From: Branchinecta lynchi
Taxonomy: Eukaryota; Arthropoda; Branchiopoda; Anostraca; Branchinectidae
Assembly: GCA_023053575.1 (NCBI GenBank)
Contig: JAKZAP010000004.1
Coordinates: 22,869,252 to 22,933,251, forward strand
DNA: 64,000 bases
Reading direction: 5' to 3'
In this document: positions 41,250 through 53,632 of the stretch, piece after piece
How positions within the stretch are numbered: the stretch's first letter is position 1
Layout: the number at the start of each line of letters is the position of its first letter
Notes under the pieces: generated by a model
Told to the model about the DNA's origin: nothing
Seen by the model: the letters and a program-made list of their open reading frames with translations, nothing else
The model's database searches: none
Made by a program: the position numbers and the translations under genes

Positions 41250-44200
41250 CATGAATGAATGAATGAATGAATTTATTGCGCGAAAAAACCCTTGGGGTCA
41301 TGGCAACAAAACAAGAAAAAACACAACAAACTACAAAAATCGCTCTCTATGGGACAAACCAACGCGGAGGAATCTAGCCACCTTACGAATATCCCCCATA
41401 TTTGTACTTCCAATTTTTTCTAGTAGCCACTCCTCCCTAGTAATTCCCACCCCAAATAATTCGACCCTTAAATCACTCAATCCTTCACATTCACACATAA
41501 AGTGGAACACATCCTCATCCACCTTTCCACACATTGGGCAAAAGTAAGGGCCATTCTTTAACCTATTTTTTCCTATAAACCTTATTTTCTCCCCAATAGC
41601 TAATCCTCCCCCCCTTAAACTCACCATCCACTTTAAATCTACTCCCGACAACCCAGCTTTAAAATAAATTTCCTCCCCCAAACATCTTTTGCCTTTGCAT
41701 CAAACCGTAGAGAAACCGACTCAGCCTTCCGACACTGCCAATCCTGAATTTCCTGATCACGAAGGATTTGCTCCACCTTACGCGACACTTCACCATACTG
41801 TAAAGAAGTTCCAACACCACCATTCCATAATTCCGACAGGCCGCATCTGTTAAGAATGTTCTTAATTTGATGAGGCCAAGATTGCTGGTCTTCATCGCGA
41901 AGCGCCTCCAGGTAGGCTGCTTTAAGCAACCTCACTCGCGGTAATGAAATAATTTTCTCCCAGAATCTTACCATAGTAACCAATCTATTAGACCTAAGCG
42001 AAAACAAACCTAGATCGCCTTTCAGTACAATACTACTAAGAGACTCACTAACCCCTAATATCCTCTTAAAATATCTGAGCTGGACTACCTCCAACTTCGG
42101 TACATCCACATAACCCCAAACTTCCGCAGCATAATGCATACTTGATACTATTTTAGTCCTAAATATACGCTTCTGGAACTTCATATTCTTAATATCCCTT
42201 ACGTGGCTTCTAAATACTATATTTGACAATCTTACTCCCCTCAACACACACTGATCCACATGCTTTCCAAACTTACCCTTCGACGTAAACTTAACCCCCA
42301 AATACACAAACTCTTCTTTCACTGATAACTCCTTACCCTCAAAATATACCCTGTCATGCACACCTATTTTTCCTCCCTTTCGGCAAACCATAGCAACTGT
42401 TTTATTCACGTTCAGGACCAACCGCTTAGATTTAAGATACTCCTCCACCAAATTTAGTAACACCTGTAGTTTATCTCTAGTATCCGCCACCAAAACCACA
42501 TCATCCGCGAATAATAACATGCAAAACCTGACTAAATCAACTGATACAAACGGAGCAGCCCTGGCCCTTAAAAAACCCTCCATATCGTTAATAAATAGGG
42601 AAAAAAGCTTTGGGGACAAAGTACACCCTTGCTTCACACCTAGTTTAGAAGAAAAACTCCTTGAAATCTTGCCCGCCACCCTTACTACTAACCTCACCCG
42701 GAAATACATCTCTAACAACACGCACACGAATACTTGCGGCAAACCCATACTAACCAGACTTTCCATCAATAACTGTCTATTTACATTATCGAACGCCCCT
42801 TTTAGGTCAAGAAAAGCTATGAAAAGCTTCCCTTTCCTTGGTTTAATATACTTTCTAATCAAAACTTTTAATACAAAAAGTTGGTCTAAAGTACCAAACC
42901 CTTCTCTGAAACCTGCCTGACATGAACTTAACACCTCATTCTTGTTTAACCAAACCATCAATCTACTATCCAATATTTTACAAAAAATTTTACTACAAAC
43001 ATTATTCAAATGAATTCCCCTATAATTTTCATGGGCTATTCTATCTCCCTTCTTGAAAATTGGGATAACAATTGACGTGTCCCATGTCGCAGGCCAGCGC
43101 ATCTTCTCAATTATTAAAGAAAATATTGCTGCCATAATGGGGAGAATTACAACCTTGCCCCATTTCCACAAAAGTAGTGGAACTCCATCGACCCCTGGTG
43201 CTGATTTCCCTTTCATCTTTTTTATTTGGTCCCATACCTCTTGCTCTCCTATCGGTGCTAATAACGCGTAATCTGTCTCCTTCATCGGGAAACTAACTTG
43301 GTCCCTAAGCTCGCTCCTAAAACCTTCATCAAACACATTCTCCTGGGGGAAATCCTCACTATTCTCCATAAAATCAGGCCAACTCGCTGCTGGCGGCGTA
43401 AGATCCTTTGCACGGGGATTCAAAGATCGATTAACTTCATCCCAAAACTCCTTACTATTATTCTTATTTAAATTTTCTACTATCTTATCATTCTTTTTTC
43501 CATCAAATATCTTCTTCTTACATCTTAATAACTGCCTATAAGATCTCCTTAATTCTCGGTATTCAACTAAATTCAAAATCAACACATCCCCGCTACTTTT
43601 CTTCACTAACCTAAGAGCCTGAATAACCCTATTTTTTAATTCCACGCACTCTCCATCGAAAAACGTTAACTTCTTTGCCACAGGAGCCCGACTTACAGAA
43701 GCCGACTCATACATTAAAGAAGATAGTTCAACTACAGACTCTTCTAACCTATTTTCAAGTACTAATTCCAGACACCTAGCCACTCTTGTTTCATTCTGAC
43801 GTGAAGATAGCCTAGAAACATACGTCTGTTCACATAAAATTTCTACCGCCACTGCTTTCTTTACAACTAAAGTTGACACATCATCACCCATAATCTCTGG
43901 ATCGGCCGGCGCTCCAGGTACCGTTATAGGTCTCTCGACAATAATTTCCAACGTCAATGCAATCGGTACGTGGTCAGACCCAACCAAATCAAGTATCTCG
44001 AATTTTCTACACAAAGGCCAAAGATTCGAACTAGTTAAACCATAATCTAGAACGCTAGGTTTTTCCCCTGAAAAACAAGTAAACTCCCCAAGAAAATCAG
44101 GCCCCTTTCTACCATTTAAAATAACTAGATCCCCAAACCCACATAATTCCAAAAGATTCCCACCCCATTTATTTTTCTTCCGTTGTTGGTCCTTACTTCT

Positions 44201-44335
44201 GCGCTCAAACCTACTCACAACCTGGCATTCATTACTTTCACTCCCTTCCCTCCTCCAGCGTGATTCCTCTGAGTGTGTGTTCTTGCTTATTGTTGTTTCA
44301 AAATTGCTCGTTATCACTTTCTTCCAGAGATTCAC
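41250..44335 (-). mobile_element. Non-LTR retrotransposon, nearly intact EN-RT frame
   Basis: The - strand frame 44335-41639 (898 codons) starts inside the endonuclease (VSRFER, SVLDYGLT, then LVGSDHVPIAL, the catalytic SDH). It continues with a full reverse transcriptase: YRGIHLNNVCSKIF, FIAFLDLKGAFDNVNR, LGVKQGCTLSPKLFSLFIND and FADD near 42500. The frame shifts in a G run near 41685. The next frame (41681-41331) carries the C-terminal zinc knuckle CPMCGKVDEDVFHFMCEC. The 3' end is a TTCA repeat at about 41250-41270. The 5' endonuclease start is missing. It sits antisense in the 3.5 kb intron 40993-44485 of gene 2. Confidence 0.93.
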
Positions 44336-44485
44336 TAAGAACCTCTATTTCTAATATGATTAGAGTGTAGTGAGGACTTTGCTCAGTCCCTTAGACATTA
44401 GAAACAAGACAGCTTTTGTGTTTGAAAATGAGGGCCAAGCTTTCTGAGGGCCCAAGCTTTTTTCTTAGATGGTGTTTGCTTTTAG

Positions 44486-44762
44486 ATTATAGTTACTCAT
44501 CCGTGGAACCTACCAGACCCATCCCGGACTACCCCCTTCCTACTCGCGCCCAAAAAAGATGTCCGGTATGCTGTTGAACTATCGGACATCTTCACTAACC
44601 CAGCATTACAAAAATCTGGCTATGAAGAAGACACATTGAAATGCTATTTTGATTTTACGGTTTTGAAGTACATAGACGTCTACTCCGAGAGCTCTTGTTG
44701 GATGGAATGTCGGCTACAAGCGATCATTCAGCATTGTAACTGCCGACCGTTTTACTTTCCAG
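44486..44762 (+). CDS. DEG/ENaC channel gene 2, exon: HPWxxP to CxCxPFYFP
   Basis: Acceptor TTTGCTTTTAG, donor TTCCAG|GTAAGC, phase 0 in and phase 1 out, 277 nt. It encodes IIVTHPWNLPDPSRT, VAVELS-like RYAVELSDIFTNPALQ, then CWMECRLQAIIQHCNCRPFY and FP. The last part is the C-x-C-x-PFYxP signature. It is homologous to the 274 nt exon of gene 1 at 1043 with identical phases. Confidence 0.94.
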
Positions 44763-45164
44763 GTAAGCTCTGTGAACGGGCAGATATATATTTAGTGCTG
44801 GGGGGAGGATCCAGGTTGATAATTATGATCATTATGGCAGAGCTCCCTCTGTGTATTAATGTGCTATATATCAATATAGTAGTACATACATGGTAGCACT
44901 CCGGGAAATGTTTAAAGAATAAGGTATGGATGGAAGCAACCAGACTGCAACTTGGCAGGGTGTAACTAATGTTTATCCGTTTCTCAATATTTTCCTTTAG
45001 GAAATTGACAATATTAAAAAAAGCTTACTGTAATTGTTCAGGAAGGCTTAGGCTTCTCATTGAAGATGCTGTTTAACCACTGTCCAAGTCATTCATCAGC
45101 ACAATTGCTATCGAACACAACAAACAGTAAATCCTGTTCAATCTAGTCAAAATACAGCATTGTA
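44763..45164. other. Intron of gene 2, no gene or repeat matched
   Basis: Nothing recognised. An F1 element on the - strand starts at 45165. Confidence 0.35.
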
Positions 45165-47310
45165 AGTTTTCATCAACAAGAGCTGGAAACTCATATGGCA
45201 CTTGCAAGGCTGGGTCAGAGGATTAAGTAGGAATTCGTCAATTCGTGGGTTTGTTGTGATCATTTGTAAGCAAAACCCTTGAGATAAGAATGGTCACGGG
45301 TCCGTGGAAATAACGAGAATGTATTGTTCGTAAAAACTATTTTATTTGTGTATTTGGCCGTGATGATGCGCGCTTTAAGGCCTCTAGAGATTAATCTGTA
45401 ATGAACACTGTTGAAGCACAAATGATGATAAATATTCTTTGAGCCCAAGCTGACTTTGAAACATTTATTCAAACATTGTTTACAACGGATACGTCAGCTA
45501 CGATTCTTCATCAACGATATTTCGGCCCTTCTTGGCAAGGGTCCTCGTCAGGCTGTCAATCCTCTGGTTCAGCTTCGGGGAAGGAAACAAACATGTAATA
45601 AATAACTGAAGCTTCTTTTTATAAAAATCTTTTTATAAAAAGATATTTATAGTCGGTAGAAGCTTATGTACTGAAGCTTCTTTTTATAAAAATCTTTTTA
45701 TAAAAAAATATTTATAGTCGGTAGAAGCTTCAGTTATTTATTACAGGTTTGTTTCCTTCCCCGAAGTTGAACCAGAGGATTGACAGCCTGACGAGGACCC
45801 TTGCCAAGAAGGGCCGAAATAGCGCTGATGAAGAATCGTAGCTGACATATCCGTTGTAAACATTGTTTGAATAAATGATGATAAGCTCATTGGAATCATG
45901 AAAATGTATATTTTACTCTAAATTATTGTTTGTATTTTAAGAAATTCAGTTGTAAGCAAAACCACTGAGGCAAAAATAATCATGGGCCCTTGGAGATCAT
46001 GAATATATGTCGATTGGTTAAAGTATTTTTTTACTTTTCGGTTAAGAAACGCACTTTAAGGGTGCTAAAAATTAGTTTTTGAGCAACCCCTTGAGTTAAA
46101 ATGAATACTTTGCTTGAAAGTTTTTGTTTGTACTTTTTGGTTAGGATTAGTACTCCAAGGTTGGGATAAGTACTTTGAGGGATCGGATCTGAGAAGTAAC
46201 AATTTCTAAACCAATCTTGTCAAGTTTGTGATGTTCAAGCCAAGTTTCATCGCCCTAGCACATCTGGAAGTAGCATAATTCGTGATCACCGAAATTCCGG
46301 ACCCCCCCCCCCCCCCCCTCCCCCCACCAACTCCCCTCACAGTGCCCGAACCCTGTCCGGTTTTGTCACTGATGTATCTAGTTCTTGTCCTTGTTCTTCC
46401 CACCAAGCTTCATGCCAATCGCTCCACTCTAAGCGTGTCACAAGATCCCCCCACCCCCACATTCATCGGATCCGGTCCGGACTTAAAAGGGACGTTCGAG
46501 ACACGAGGTCTTTCCAAATATCAAGTTTCGTTAAGATCCCACCACTCGTTCAAAAGTTAAACATACCTCAAGATTCCAGATTCCCCCTCCCTCCACTCCC
46601 CCACGATGGTTGGGTCGGAGAACTGAATATTTCTAAGCCAATCATGTCAAGTCTCTAATGTTCAAGCCAAGTTTCATCTTTCTAGCACATCTGGAAATAC
46701 CTGAACTAAAGTTGACTATTTCAAGGTTAATTTGGTCGGATCTCTGACTTGCCTGCCAAGTTTCATTGTCCTAGCCCACCTGGAAGTAACTTAACTCCCT
46801 ATCACTGGAACTCCGGAACCCCCCTCCAACTCCCCCCACAGTGCACGAATCCGGTCTGGTTCTGTTACTGGTGTACCTAGGGCTTGTGCCTGTTTCTCCC
46901 ACCAAGTTTCGTCCTGATCGCTCCACTCTAAGCCTGTAACTTGATTTCCGGCTCCCCCTCCGAATCCCCCACCCCACGTTCATCGGATTTGGTTCGGACT
47001 TGGAATGGGACGTCTGAGACATGACGTCATCCAAATATCAAGTTTTGTTAAGATCCGGTCACCCGTTCGAAAGTTATGCATGTCACTACATTCCGGATTC
47101 CGCCCCCCCTCCCCCCCCCCACGATGGTCGGATCGACAATTCCAAGTTGGTTTGGTGGGGTCCATAATATGCCTGCCAAGTTTAGCACATCTGGAAGTAC
47201 CGTAGCTAGCAAACACCGGACTAACCGACCGACAGACAGACAGACCGACGGGAAAGTGATTGGTATACGGCACTTGGCCGGAAGGCACGTGCCGTAAAAA
47301 ACATGCTAGT
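45165..47310 (-). repeat. F1 dispersed element, near full length, reverse orientation
   Basis: Both ends are present. The 3' end AACAAGAGCTGGAAACTCAT with ATGGCACTTGC is at the left. The 5' end, with ACAGACAGACAGACC and ACGGCACTTGGCC...GGCACGTGCCGT, is at the right. From right to left it has A-B-C modules (47190-46170) then D modules (46150-45880, 45330-45240). A foldback element interrupts the D block. This copy best shows the whole F1 plan. Confidence 0.8.
45429..45878. mobile_element. Foldback MITE inserted into F1, with internal 75 bp duplication
   Basis: Same family as 37883: AGCCCAAGCTGACTTTGAAA, TTTACAACGGATACGTCAGC and CCTTCTTGGCAAGGGTCCTC on the left, inverted on the right. The centre contains two direct copies of ACTGAAGCTTCTTTTTATAA...GTCGGTAGAAGCTT. 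The flanks share ATGATGATA, consistent with a ~9-11 bp target duplication. The right arm lacks the outer ~35 bp. Confidence 0.8.
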
Positions 47311-47522
47311 TAGTGTCTGGAGCATATAAGGCGTTTTAAGGGATCCCACACAGTGTCTGTGGCTCCGTTGTGTCTCAAAAGAGTGTTGCCGTCGTTTTTG
47401 TTGGCACAAAACTTTCAAGGAGATTGGCTCCAGTTTGGCGCCAAATCGAATTTAGCAGCAAAATAACGTTTAAATAATAAAATTAACTACCGTATCAAGC
47501 AAATAGACAGTGGTGAATCCTG

Positions 47523-48452
47523 CAGAACAAGACCAAAGGTTTCGATGGGATCCCAAAAATTCAGTATCTGATCCAGACAACTGGGTCTTGTCTTCAGAAA
47601 CAAAATTCAGAAACAGATTAAGGCCAAATGGCTAGTCATCTGAGAAAACCAAGTTCAGATATGGATCCATTATGTGTGTTTACCCCTATAAGTCATATCT
47701 GTTTTGACGAAAACTTCCTGCCACTTCTGCCAATTTCCTGGTTTCGGCCGAACTCCAGAACTACTTGTCCGGCGAAAAAAGAAATCTCAAAAACGAACTC
47801 AGGGTATCTTCTTTCCCCAATAATGAACATCTAATCAACTTCAAATAAAAATTTAATTTATAACAAATTTTCCGACTCCAGCCGGATTCCGGTCGAACTA
47901 AATTTCCGGGTAAAAGATGATTGTCATACACGGATTCAGCATCTCTTCTTACCCTTAAATCAAACTTAAGCTTCTAACAATTTTCCGGTTTTGGCCGGAT
48001 TCGGGGGGAACTACATGTCCAGGTAGAAAATTTTTTCACATAAGTGTTCAGTATGTCTTCTTGCCCTAAATCGAACATCTAATCAACTCCAAATAAAACT
48101 TTTACTTTTAACACACTTTCCGGTTTTGGCCTGATTCCGGGCGAACTACTTGTCCGATGACAAAATGGTTTCCACCATCGTGTTCAGCATGTCTTCTTAC
48201 CCCATAATCGACTATTAAATTAGCTGTTTCAAAATATTTTGTTTGACCCTTAATTTGAACCCCCTTCCCCACCCCTAAATGTAGGGCTACAAAAACCATC
48301 TACGAACTTGACTGGTCCGACGACCCAACGAATCCTTACACCAAGGTTCATCAAAATATCTCATTCCCTTCGAGAGTTATCGTGCTTACAAGACGGACAA
48401 CTTTTGCGATGTCATGGGTATCCCTCCACTTACGTTTTGAGATCCCAAAAAC
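47523..48452 (-). repeat. F2 dispersed element, reverse orientation
   Basis: Starts AACAAGACCAAAGGTTTCGA with GGGATCCCA, runs through F2 units (ACTTGTCCGATGACAAAAT, GTTCAGCATGTCTTC), and ends TCCCTCCACTTACGTTTTGA with GATCCCAAAA. The GTCCGTC run is nearly gone. Confidence 0.85.
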
Positions 48453-48547
48453 GAGAGGGCTGCAGAGTAAACGTCATTCTGTTTTGTTTTATTCTGCCTA
48501 TTTTGATAAAACTTCGGTATTGAGCGGTTTTAACTTGAATATGATGA

Positions 48548-50237
48548 ACCATTTTTTATGGCACTTGCCCTTATTTCTGTCCGTCCGTCGGTCTGTCGTT
48601 CGGTCGGTCGGTCGGCCGGGTTTTGCTAGTTCGAGCACTTCCACATAAGCTAGGACGATGAAGCTTGGCAGGCATATCAGGGACCCGAAATGATTAAGTT
48701 GGAAGTACTCTTTTCCCCGATCGGAGCATCGTTGGGGGAGTGGAGGGAGGGGGAGTCCGGAATTTTGAGGTATTTATAACTTTCGAACGGGTGACCGGAT
48801 AGCAATGTTATTTATATTTGGAGAACCCTCGTGCCTCAGACAACCCACTTAAAATCCGGACCGGATCCAGTGACTTTGGGGGGAGCTGGAGGGGAGAAAC
48901 TGACATCTTGGGAAATGCTTACGAGTGGAGGGATCGAGACGAAACTTGGTGGGAAGAACAAGCGCAAGTCCTAGATACATAGTTGGCATAACTGGACCGG
49001 ATTCGGGCACTATGGGGGGAGTTGGGGGGGGGAGGGGGCGGAATTCGGTGATCCCGCGATTTCAATACTAGGACGATGAAATTTGATAGGCGTATCAGGG
49101 ACCCGAGAAGACCACCTTGAGAATAGTCATTTCCCCGATCCGACCATCGTAAGGGGAGTGGAGGAATGGGGAATCCGGAAATTAGTAACATGCATAACTT
49201 TGGAAGGGACAATCTGTCGTGTATGAAACTTCACAAGTGTCAATAACAAGTGCCTCAGATGTTCCTTTTCAAATCTGGACTGGATACGATAACTGGGGGG
49301 GGGGGGGGCTGGAAGGCACCGGAAATCTTTTGAAAGGCTCAGATTCGAGGGATCGGGATGGAACTTGGGGGGGGGGGCAAGCTTAAACCCTAAATACATT
49401 ACTGACAAAACAGGACTGGATGGTGTCACAGTGGGGGAAGATGGAGGGTGTTTACCGGAATTCCTGTGATCTGGAGTTAGGGTACTTCCAGATGTGCTAG
49501 GACCATGAAATTTGGCAGGCATTTTAGGCATTCTACCATATTGACTTGAAAACAGTCCCGTCCTCGATCCGATCATCGTGGCGGGAGTAGAGGGGTGGGG
49601 AATTCGGAATCTAGTGACATTCACAACTTTGGAACGGGTGATCGGACGTGCATGAACTTGGTAAATATTAAGAACAAGTGTCTCGGATATTCAGTTTCAA
49701 GTCTGGACCGGATCTGATCACTGGGGGAGGGGTGAGCTGGACGGGGCATCGAAAATCTCGTGAATCACTTGAAGTCGAGGGATAGGAGTTGGATTTGGTT
49801 GGAAGAACAAGCATAAACCCTGGATACATTCCTGACAAAACCGGACCGGATCGTGTCACGGTGGGGGAAGTTGGAGGGGGTTTTCCGGAATTCCGGTGAT
49901 GTCGAGCTAGGGTGCTTCCAGATGCGCTAGGACCATGAAACTTGGCAGGCCTATTAGGGACTCTAACATATTGACTTGAGAACAGTCCCTTCCCCGATCC
50001 GACCATCGTGCGGGGAGTAGAAGGATGGGGAATCCGGAATCTGGTAACATTCATAACTTAGGAACGGGTGATCGGACGTGCACGAAACTTGACAAGTGTC
50101 AAGAACGAGTGTCTCAAATGTTCAGTTTAATTTACGTAGTGGTTCTGATCACGGGGGTGGGGGAGCTGGAGGGGAAAAAACTGACAAACATGCTAACTGT
50201 TCCGACATGAGCTTTCAGCTCCTTGTTCGAAGTGGAT
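48548..50237 (+). repeat. F1 dispersed element
   Basis: 5' TTATGGCACTTGC, a long GTCCGTCGGTCTGTCGTTCG run, A-B-C modules with anchors at about 48655, 48935, 49075, 49500, 49930 and 50090, poly(G) tracts near 49289 and 49359, and the 3' end GACATGAGCTTTCAGCTC, CTTGTT. It ends about 135 bp before the 60 nt exon at 50373. Confidence 0.78.
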
Positions 50238-50372
50238 GTGTCTGCATGATTTGTGACAGTATTACAGCCTTCGCCTTCAGGGGCGAGTTTGCAATAAATG
50301 TTGGCCTACGAAGCGAAAGGTTACGTACGTTTACCGCCGTTCTTTCCTAATTTCGCTTGTTTTATTTTTCAG

Positions 50373-50432
50373 TGGCAAAGAACATCAGTACTTGCGGCTT
50401 GAGCGGCTATATTTGTGCAACAGAAGCCTTGA
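50373..50432 (+). CDS. DEG/ENaC channel gene 2, 60 nt exon
   Basis: Acceptor TTTTATTTTTCAG, donor TTGA|GTAAGT, phase 1 at both ends. It encodes AKNISTCGLSGYICATEAL with the two cysteines expected after the PFYFP motif. Same length and phase as the duplicated 60 nt exon of gene 1. The exon is sandwiched between two F1 elements: one ends 135 bp upstream, the other begins about 10 bp after the exon. Confidence 0.88.
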
Positions 50433-50439
50433 GTAAGTA

Positions 50440-51290
50440 ATTGTACGACACTTACAGCCTTGGACCCAAATGTCATATAGCGATCATAATGTCTGTCTGG
50501 CCGTCGATCTGTCTGTTAGTAGCTCACTTCGGGGGTTGACTAAAAAGAGGCACGGCGCGGCACTACATAGTGTAGGAGGCACGGGTACAAAAAAGAGGCA
50601 CGAAAACTAAAAGTGCCCTTTCAGGCTTCAGAGTGAGGGGCTAAACAACGCTCTAACGTGCCTTCTTTTAGGCTGTAGAGTTACGAACTCTCACTTACTC
50701 GTCTACTTCTACTACTTGCTAGTCTATTTTTATTACTCGTATCTGCTGCGCCATGCCGTGCCCTGCCATGCCTCTTTTTAGTTGATCCCGTTCACTTCCT
50801 TTTAGGCTAGGACGATGAACGGCACGCCGAACGGGTAGTAGGAACAGATTTCTAGGTGTTCAGTTAATATGTCCAGGCCGCATGTGGACATTGTGTATGT
50901 TTGGGTGTGGGCTTAGAAATTTTGTAGCACACGCAGGGACCAAACGTACGGACGGTTTTGGGGGCTGGCCATATCCGGGTTGGTGAAGTAGGAAGGATTG
51001 TGCCTGACGTTTCCCGGTAATGCTCCGGTTCGAGTGAAACATGATGGGTGGTAAAATCAGAGGCCCGAAATATGCCATTTTTGTGTCCGAACCGCATTTG
51101 GTCACGGTGGGGGAGTTGGAGAATTGGCTCGGAAATGTTGTGACACCCTTGCTGACCAAATAGATGTAAGGATTGTGATACACTAGCCTAGACGAGCCAT
51201 TTTGGGGTCCGGGAATCGAAGAGGGGTACCATAGGTATATGAGAAACGCTGTTATCAATACGAACGGGTGATCCAGTTCGAGGGAAAAAA
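50440..51290 (+). repeat. F1 dispersed element, interrupted by a MITE
   Basis: 5' signature CGACACTTACAGCC...AAATGTCATATAGCGATC with a GTCTGTCTGG run. It is split at 50531 by a 260 bp MITE and resumes CACTTCCTTTTAGGCTAGGA. Diverged modules run to about 51290, where a LINE 3' tail begins. F1-like sequence resumes at about 53500 on the other side of the LINE. Confidence 0.7.
50531..50790. mobile_element. Small inverted-repeat element, second copy, nested in F1
   Basis: Same family as 19020-19272: GGGGTTGACTAAAAAGAGGC and GCCTCTTTTTAGTTGATCCC ends. Flanking GCTCACTTC and GTTCACTTC indicate an 8-9 bp target duplication with one difference. Removing it restores the F1 consensus around GCACTTCC. 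Confidence 0.85.
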
Positions 51291-51296
51291 TGTGTG

Positions 51297-53470
51297 GCTG
51301 ACTGACTGACTGATACTTTATTGTAAAACGAGACTTTCACAGCATTGGATTGCCGAACTTGTCGTTTTCGTCAGGTACATCATAATTACAAAACATTTAA
51401 TAAGGCGGTTGTACATAATAAAGTAATAGTCAAAAAATGATCAAACAGAATAAAAACCCTAGACAATTAAAACATTAAAGGGAAATAGTTAATCAATTGT
51501 TCAAAACTTCAACAAAAGTTGGTACAAAGCTCTTTCTGTAGCGATCGGTTCTTGTACAAACAGGGTTAAGAACCGGAACTTTTTGTGCTACAGCTCGAGG
51601 TAGTCGAGGTTTTGGCGGGCAATATGGGGTAGGAAACAGGTGATCAAAACATGAGTGGGAACGCAGACTGTTCCCGAATCCAGTACAAAGAGTAAGACGT
51701 CGGGCTGCTAAAGTAGGGAGGCGGAATTCTTTGAGGAGGAGGATATAAGGCACTTTGCCCTGGCGGTAGATGATTCTCAAAGCTCTCTTCTGAATAGTTT
51801 CAAGCCTATCAGACTGATCTACTGTCAGGCCAAAGTGCCAAACCGGACAAGCATACTCAAGTAGCGGACGGATGAAAGTAACGTAAAGACGGAGAACATG
51901 TGATTTAGGGCACGAAAATTTGGAAAACAGTTTAAGGAGAGACAGAGACGCACTGGCTTGTTTAATAATGGAACAAATGTGAGCCTCCCACTTCAGATCA
52001 TTCGTCAGTGTGATCCCCAAAAGTTTGGTCTTTGTTGTAAATATTTCGTTTGGTACTGGAGTAGTGAACGATGGCTTTGATTTAAGAAAACTTATGGTCA
52101 TGATATTTGATTTCTGTGAATTAACTTTCATTTTCGACTCGGCTGCTTCGTCAGCGATATCGTCAAGTATTTCCATTGCGGTACTTTTTATGTTCCTTCT
52201 GCACCTTTCAAGTAATGTCATATCGTCCACAAACTTCCAGCGATCGGCTGATTCGTTAGCAAGATTGTTAATCATTACCAAAAATAACAGAGGACCTAAG
52301 AGCGTTCCCTGTGGAACACCGCAAAAAATAGGAAGTGCATCTGAATAAACGTTTTTATACCTTACAACTTGACTTCTATTTGACAGAAAAGATGCAATGA
52401 TATTAACTAGAAAAGGTGGTACTTTAAATTCATTTAATAATTTTTCAATTAAAACATTGTGACTAACAAGATCAAACGCTTTTTGGAGGTCAACTAAAAT
52501 AAGATTCAGCCATGTACCAGGCTCATCAAGTAGTTTATATACAGTGTCGAGAAGGCTAACCAGATAATGTGTCGTCGATAAACCTTTCATGTTTCCGAAC
52601 TGGTTTTCATCTATTAAATCATGGATCGTTTCTTTGAGCCAATCTGCTACAAAACTCTCATACATTTTGGAAAATATCGGTGTAAGAGTAATAGGACGGA
52701 CTCCACTAGAATCCAGTTTAGCCCCTTTCTTCTGTATGGGAGTAACGTACCCTTTTTTCCAGCAATCAGGGAATAAACCGCTTTTGGTTATCGTGTTGAA
52801 AATATCTGACAAAGGTTTTGATAGTTTAGCGGGAAATGCTTGGACCAAATCAATCGGAATATCAAGGGGGCATATTGAAGTTCTCTTTAGTTTACGGATT
52901 TTTGCTTCAACATCCCCAGGTAGTATTGCTGGGATAACGTGATCTGGTAATGGGGGAAAAGAAGTATTACTTGGGAGAGGAGGAAGAGTTTGCACAATAG
53001 CCGAAAGGTGTTTATTTAGCGAATTAGCTGTGGTTTCTGGCGGTTCATCAAGGTTGAAATCAACAACTTTGACCGTTTTACCGCTAATTTTCCTGACTGT
53101 GTTATACCACTGCTTTGGTCGGGATTTGAAGAGTTCGCTTACTTTGTTACGGTAGTACTCGGATGAAGCTTTTCGGATCTGCTTTTTTATACATTTTCTT
53201 AATAGGTTAGCTTCTTCAATTTTTCCTTGACGGAATAGCCTTAGTTTTTGGCGGATTAAATTTTTCAGTGCATCGTTCACGTACGGCTTATCATTAGAAC
53301 ATCTTTTCTTTTTGACTTCTGGGAAGTGAAGGACATAATTATTAAGAAGCTTTTCTTGAAAAATTTCGGCCTTCTTATTAGAATCATCAGCAGCAAGGAC
53401 ATCATCCATTGCTGTGGTAAGTGCAGATGCCATAATTGAGCTATTCGTTGGCGCGAACCCAGTCCGGCCA
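51297..53470 (-). mobile_element. Non-LTR retrotransposon (CR1/L2-like), long reverse-transcriptase frame
   Basis: The - strand frame of 693 codons (to 51493) contains KKGYVTPIQKKGAKLDSSG, VRPITLTPIFSKMYE, LILVDLQKAFDLVSHN, GVPQGTLLGPLLF and KFVDDMTLLE (near 52230), then CPVWHFGLT and QKRALRIIYRQG. These are the standard RT blocks, and the stop falls after VEVLNN. The endonuclease is missing. The first ~36 residues of the open frame (53574-53467) are antisense F1 sequence, so the element itself starts near 53470. The 3' end is a CAGT repeat at 51297-51312. It interrupts an F1 element in gene 2's intron. Confidence 0.92.
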
Positions 53471-53499
53471 CTGTGAGTGAGTGATAGGAAGTCAGTGGC

Positions 53500-53632
53500 C
53501 CAGAAGTTTTTGTCCACGCTTAGAGACCAAACGAATAAGTGAGTTGGATGAAACATGGGCGGTACAGAAGTCATATCCCCTAGAAGTGATATTTTTTAGT
53601 CCTGGCCGGATCCGACCTTGGTCTGGAAAGTT
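53500..53632 (+). repeat. F1 remnant beyond the LINE insertion
   Basis: CGCTTAGAGACCAAACGAAT, GATGAAACATGGGCGG and GGCCGGATCCGACC are F1 module blocks. They continue the element split at 51290. Confidence 0.55.
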
